60,000 nt of DNA, taken from contig NC_045144.1 in NCBI RefSeq assembly GCF_008831285.2, positions 4,334,268 to 4,394,267 on the forward strand, given 5' to 3'. The position numbers and the translations under genes were made by a program. Below are positions 58,956 to 60,000 of the stretch, one piece after another (within the stretch, counting starts at the first letter, position 1; the number at the start of each line of letters is the position of its first letter). This DNA is from Nymphaea colorata. Its lineage: Eukaryota; Streptophyta; Magnoliopsida; Nymphaeales; Nymphaeaceae. The notes under the pieces were generated by a model. The model ran no database searches, was not told the origin of the DNA, and was given only the letters and a program-made list of their open reading frames with translations.

Positions 58956-59504
58956 CATAGTAGGTAAGTCAATCACCGCCCTTTGCATGTTTTGATCTGA
59001 TCTTTTCATTGTTTCAGACTCGCTTGCTGCTAAATTTAGCAGAGCCCTCCAACTGCCCTCCCTCCCTTCTTCCCCTCGTAGCCTGGAAGCCCAAGGATCC
59101 TTCAAACCTTATCCCCACTAAATTTGGAATTCCACGCCTTTCCCTTTCCACCTTTCAAGATGTCCATCTTCCTCTCCCTGCGCCCAATCCCGTGGCTTCC
59201 GCGCCTCTTCCTCCCCTCATCCTGTTCCTCCTCTCCTTTTTCTTTCCACTCTCGACGTGACCTTCCTTGGTTCCTTCTCTGGCTTTGGAACCCTTGGCCT
59301 AATTCTCACCTCCCCACGTGAGGGCCAATTTGTTTTCATGCGGATATTGCATATGTGAGATCGCGCACATACAATGTATTGCCTTCCCATTTCAACATTC
59401 CTGGTTACTTTCTCGGCTTAAGCTTCTCGCTTTCGGTGTTGGGCATTGCGAAAGCGACATAGAGAGAGGCGCGAAAAGGGGCATTAGAACAAGGATTTGC
59501 AGAA

Positions 59505-60000
59505 ATGAGCTGCTTTCCTTGTTTTATGTCCGATAGGAAAGCACCCAAGAGGTCTGAAAGCTGGACAGAAGGTTCCACGACATCTCAATCTCAGACCACA
59601 GCATCTGGTAGGCCAGCCACCCTTTCCCTTTTTAGGCTTTCACTCGGAAGGTCCAACTCGTCGAAATATGCAAGGAAACAATGACGTTAAAAGTATTCGG
59701 CAAGGCAAAATATTTTCTTATTTAACTGAACCTGAGCATTTCAAGATGTCCTGTTTGTTTAATGGAATAAGCGAAATTCACATTACGTAGATATATGAAG
59801 CACAAAAGAGGCAGGCAATGAAAATCTTTTAATCCAAATTTCCAAGAAATTTTCTTTAGAGATTTACTTTTTATGTGCTTGAGAAACTGAGCATGTAATA
59901 CTTCACTGTATGCGTAAAATGTTCACGCGGTTCAATTTTTTTTTCTTTTTTGTCAGTCTCAGAAAATCACAAGCCGAAAACCTCACCTAACAGCAAGGAG
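59505..60000 (+). CDS. N-terminus of a probable receptor-like cytoplasmic kinase (partial)
   Basis: Exon 1 is 59505-59607 and begins MSCFPCFMSDRKAPKRSESW. Intron 1 (59608-59956) has GT-AG ends, and exon 2 continues in frame as VSENHKPKTSPNSKE to the window edge. The start lies after a TATA box and a long leader. A Cys-rich MxCFxCF start followed by a basic, Ser/Thr-rich stretch is typical of RLCK-VII (PBS1/PBL-like) kinases, where these cysteines are S-acylated to hold the kinase at the plasma membrane. Gly2 is absent, so N-myristoylation is not expected. No kinase motif falls inside the window, so the family call is an inference from the N-terminus alone. Confidence 0.5.

Noticed and set aside
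1-60000. CRISPR arrays, bacterial operons, organelle DNA insertions, rRNA or intact tRNA genes.
   Set aside because: None seen. Regularly spaced identical repeats are absent apart from the tandem repeats listed, and the only tRNA-like block is degenerate.

Overview
This is a nuclear segment of a flowering-plant genome. The evidence is spliced genes with AT-rich GT-AG introns, nested Ty1-copia and gypsy-type LTR elements, hAT-type DNA transposons, a MOM1-type chromatin gene and the plant-specific 24 kDa subunit of mitochondrial ATP synthase. The composition is not grass-like, but I cannot name the species.

Region 1 (1-15.2 kb) is layered transposons. An old Ty1-copia element on the minus strand (RNase H part 8015-9279, RT part 12314 to about 12870) is split by a 3.0 kb solo LTR (9280-12308, TSD TCAAG). 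A second minus-strand copia element has its 5' LTR ending at 8014 and its gag at 1142-2082. That gag is cut by another gypsy-type LTR (1-1141), and its 5' LTR is cut by a young plus-strand copia element (2396-7658, TSD GAATG, LTRs differing at 2 of 287 sites). A decayed hAT transposase (13.6-14.9 kb) and a hAT-like terminus (to 15.22 kb) follow.

Region 2 (15.3-30.2 kb) holds most of a plus-strand MOM1-like gene: the second half of a PHD finger, two chromo-like segments, a degenerate SNF2 region, a serine-rich region with five tandem protein repeats, and a C-terminal coiled coil like conserved MOM1 motif 2. Its 5' exons are not in the window; the transposon block lies exactly where the upstream intron should be.

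Region 3 (32.6-56.9 kb) holds three tandem copies of the gene for the mitochondrial F1Fo-ATP synthase 24 kDa subunit (Arabidopsis homologue MGP1/At2g21870). Copy A (32.65-37.62 kb) is a pseudogene. Copies B (38.18-45.49 kb) and C (50.48-56.85 kb) each have seven exons of identical length encoding 243 aa, with seven amino-acid differences. B and C sit in a direct segmental duplication of about 9-10 kb that also carries the promoter of the next gene.

Region 4 (58.8-60 kb) has a TATA box, a probable 5' UTR and the first two coding segments of a gene starting MSCFPCF, probably a receptor-like cytoplasmic kinase that continues past the window.

The two recognised host functions are unrelated: transcriptional silencing of repeats (MOM1) and mitochondrial energy conversion. 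I found no operon-like or obviously novel multi-gene system. The most informative features are the nested insertions, the tandem gene family with one dead member, and the repeat-bearing exon of the MOM1-like gene.
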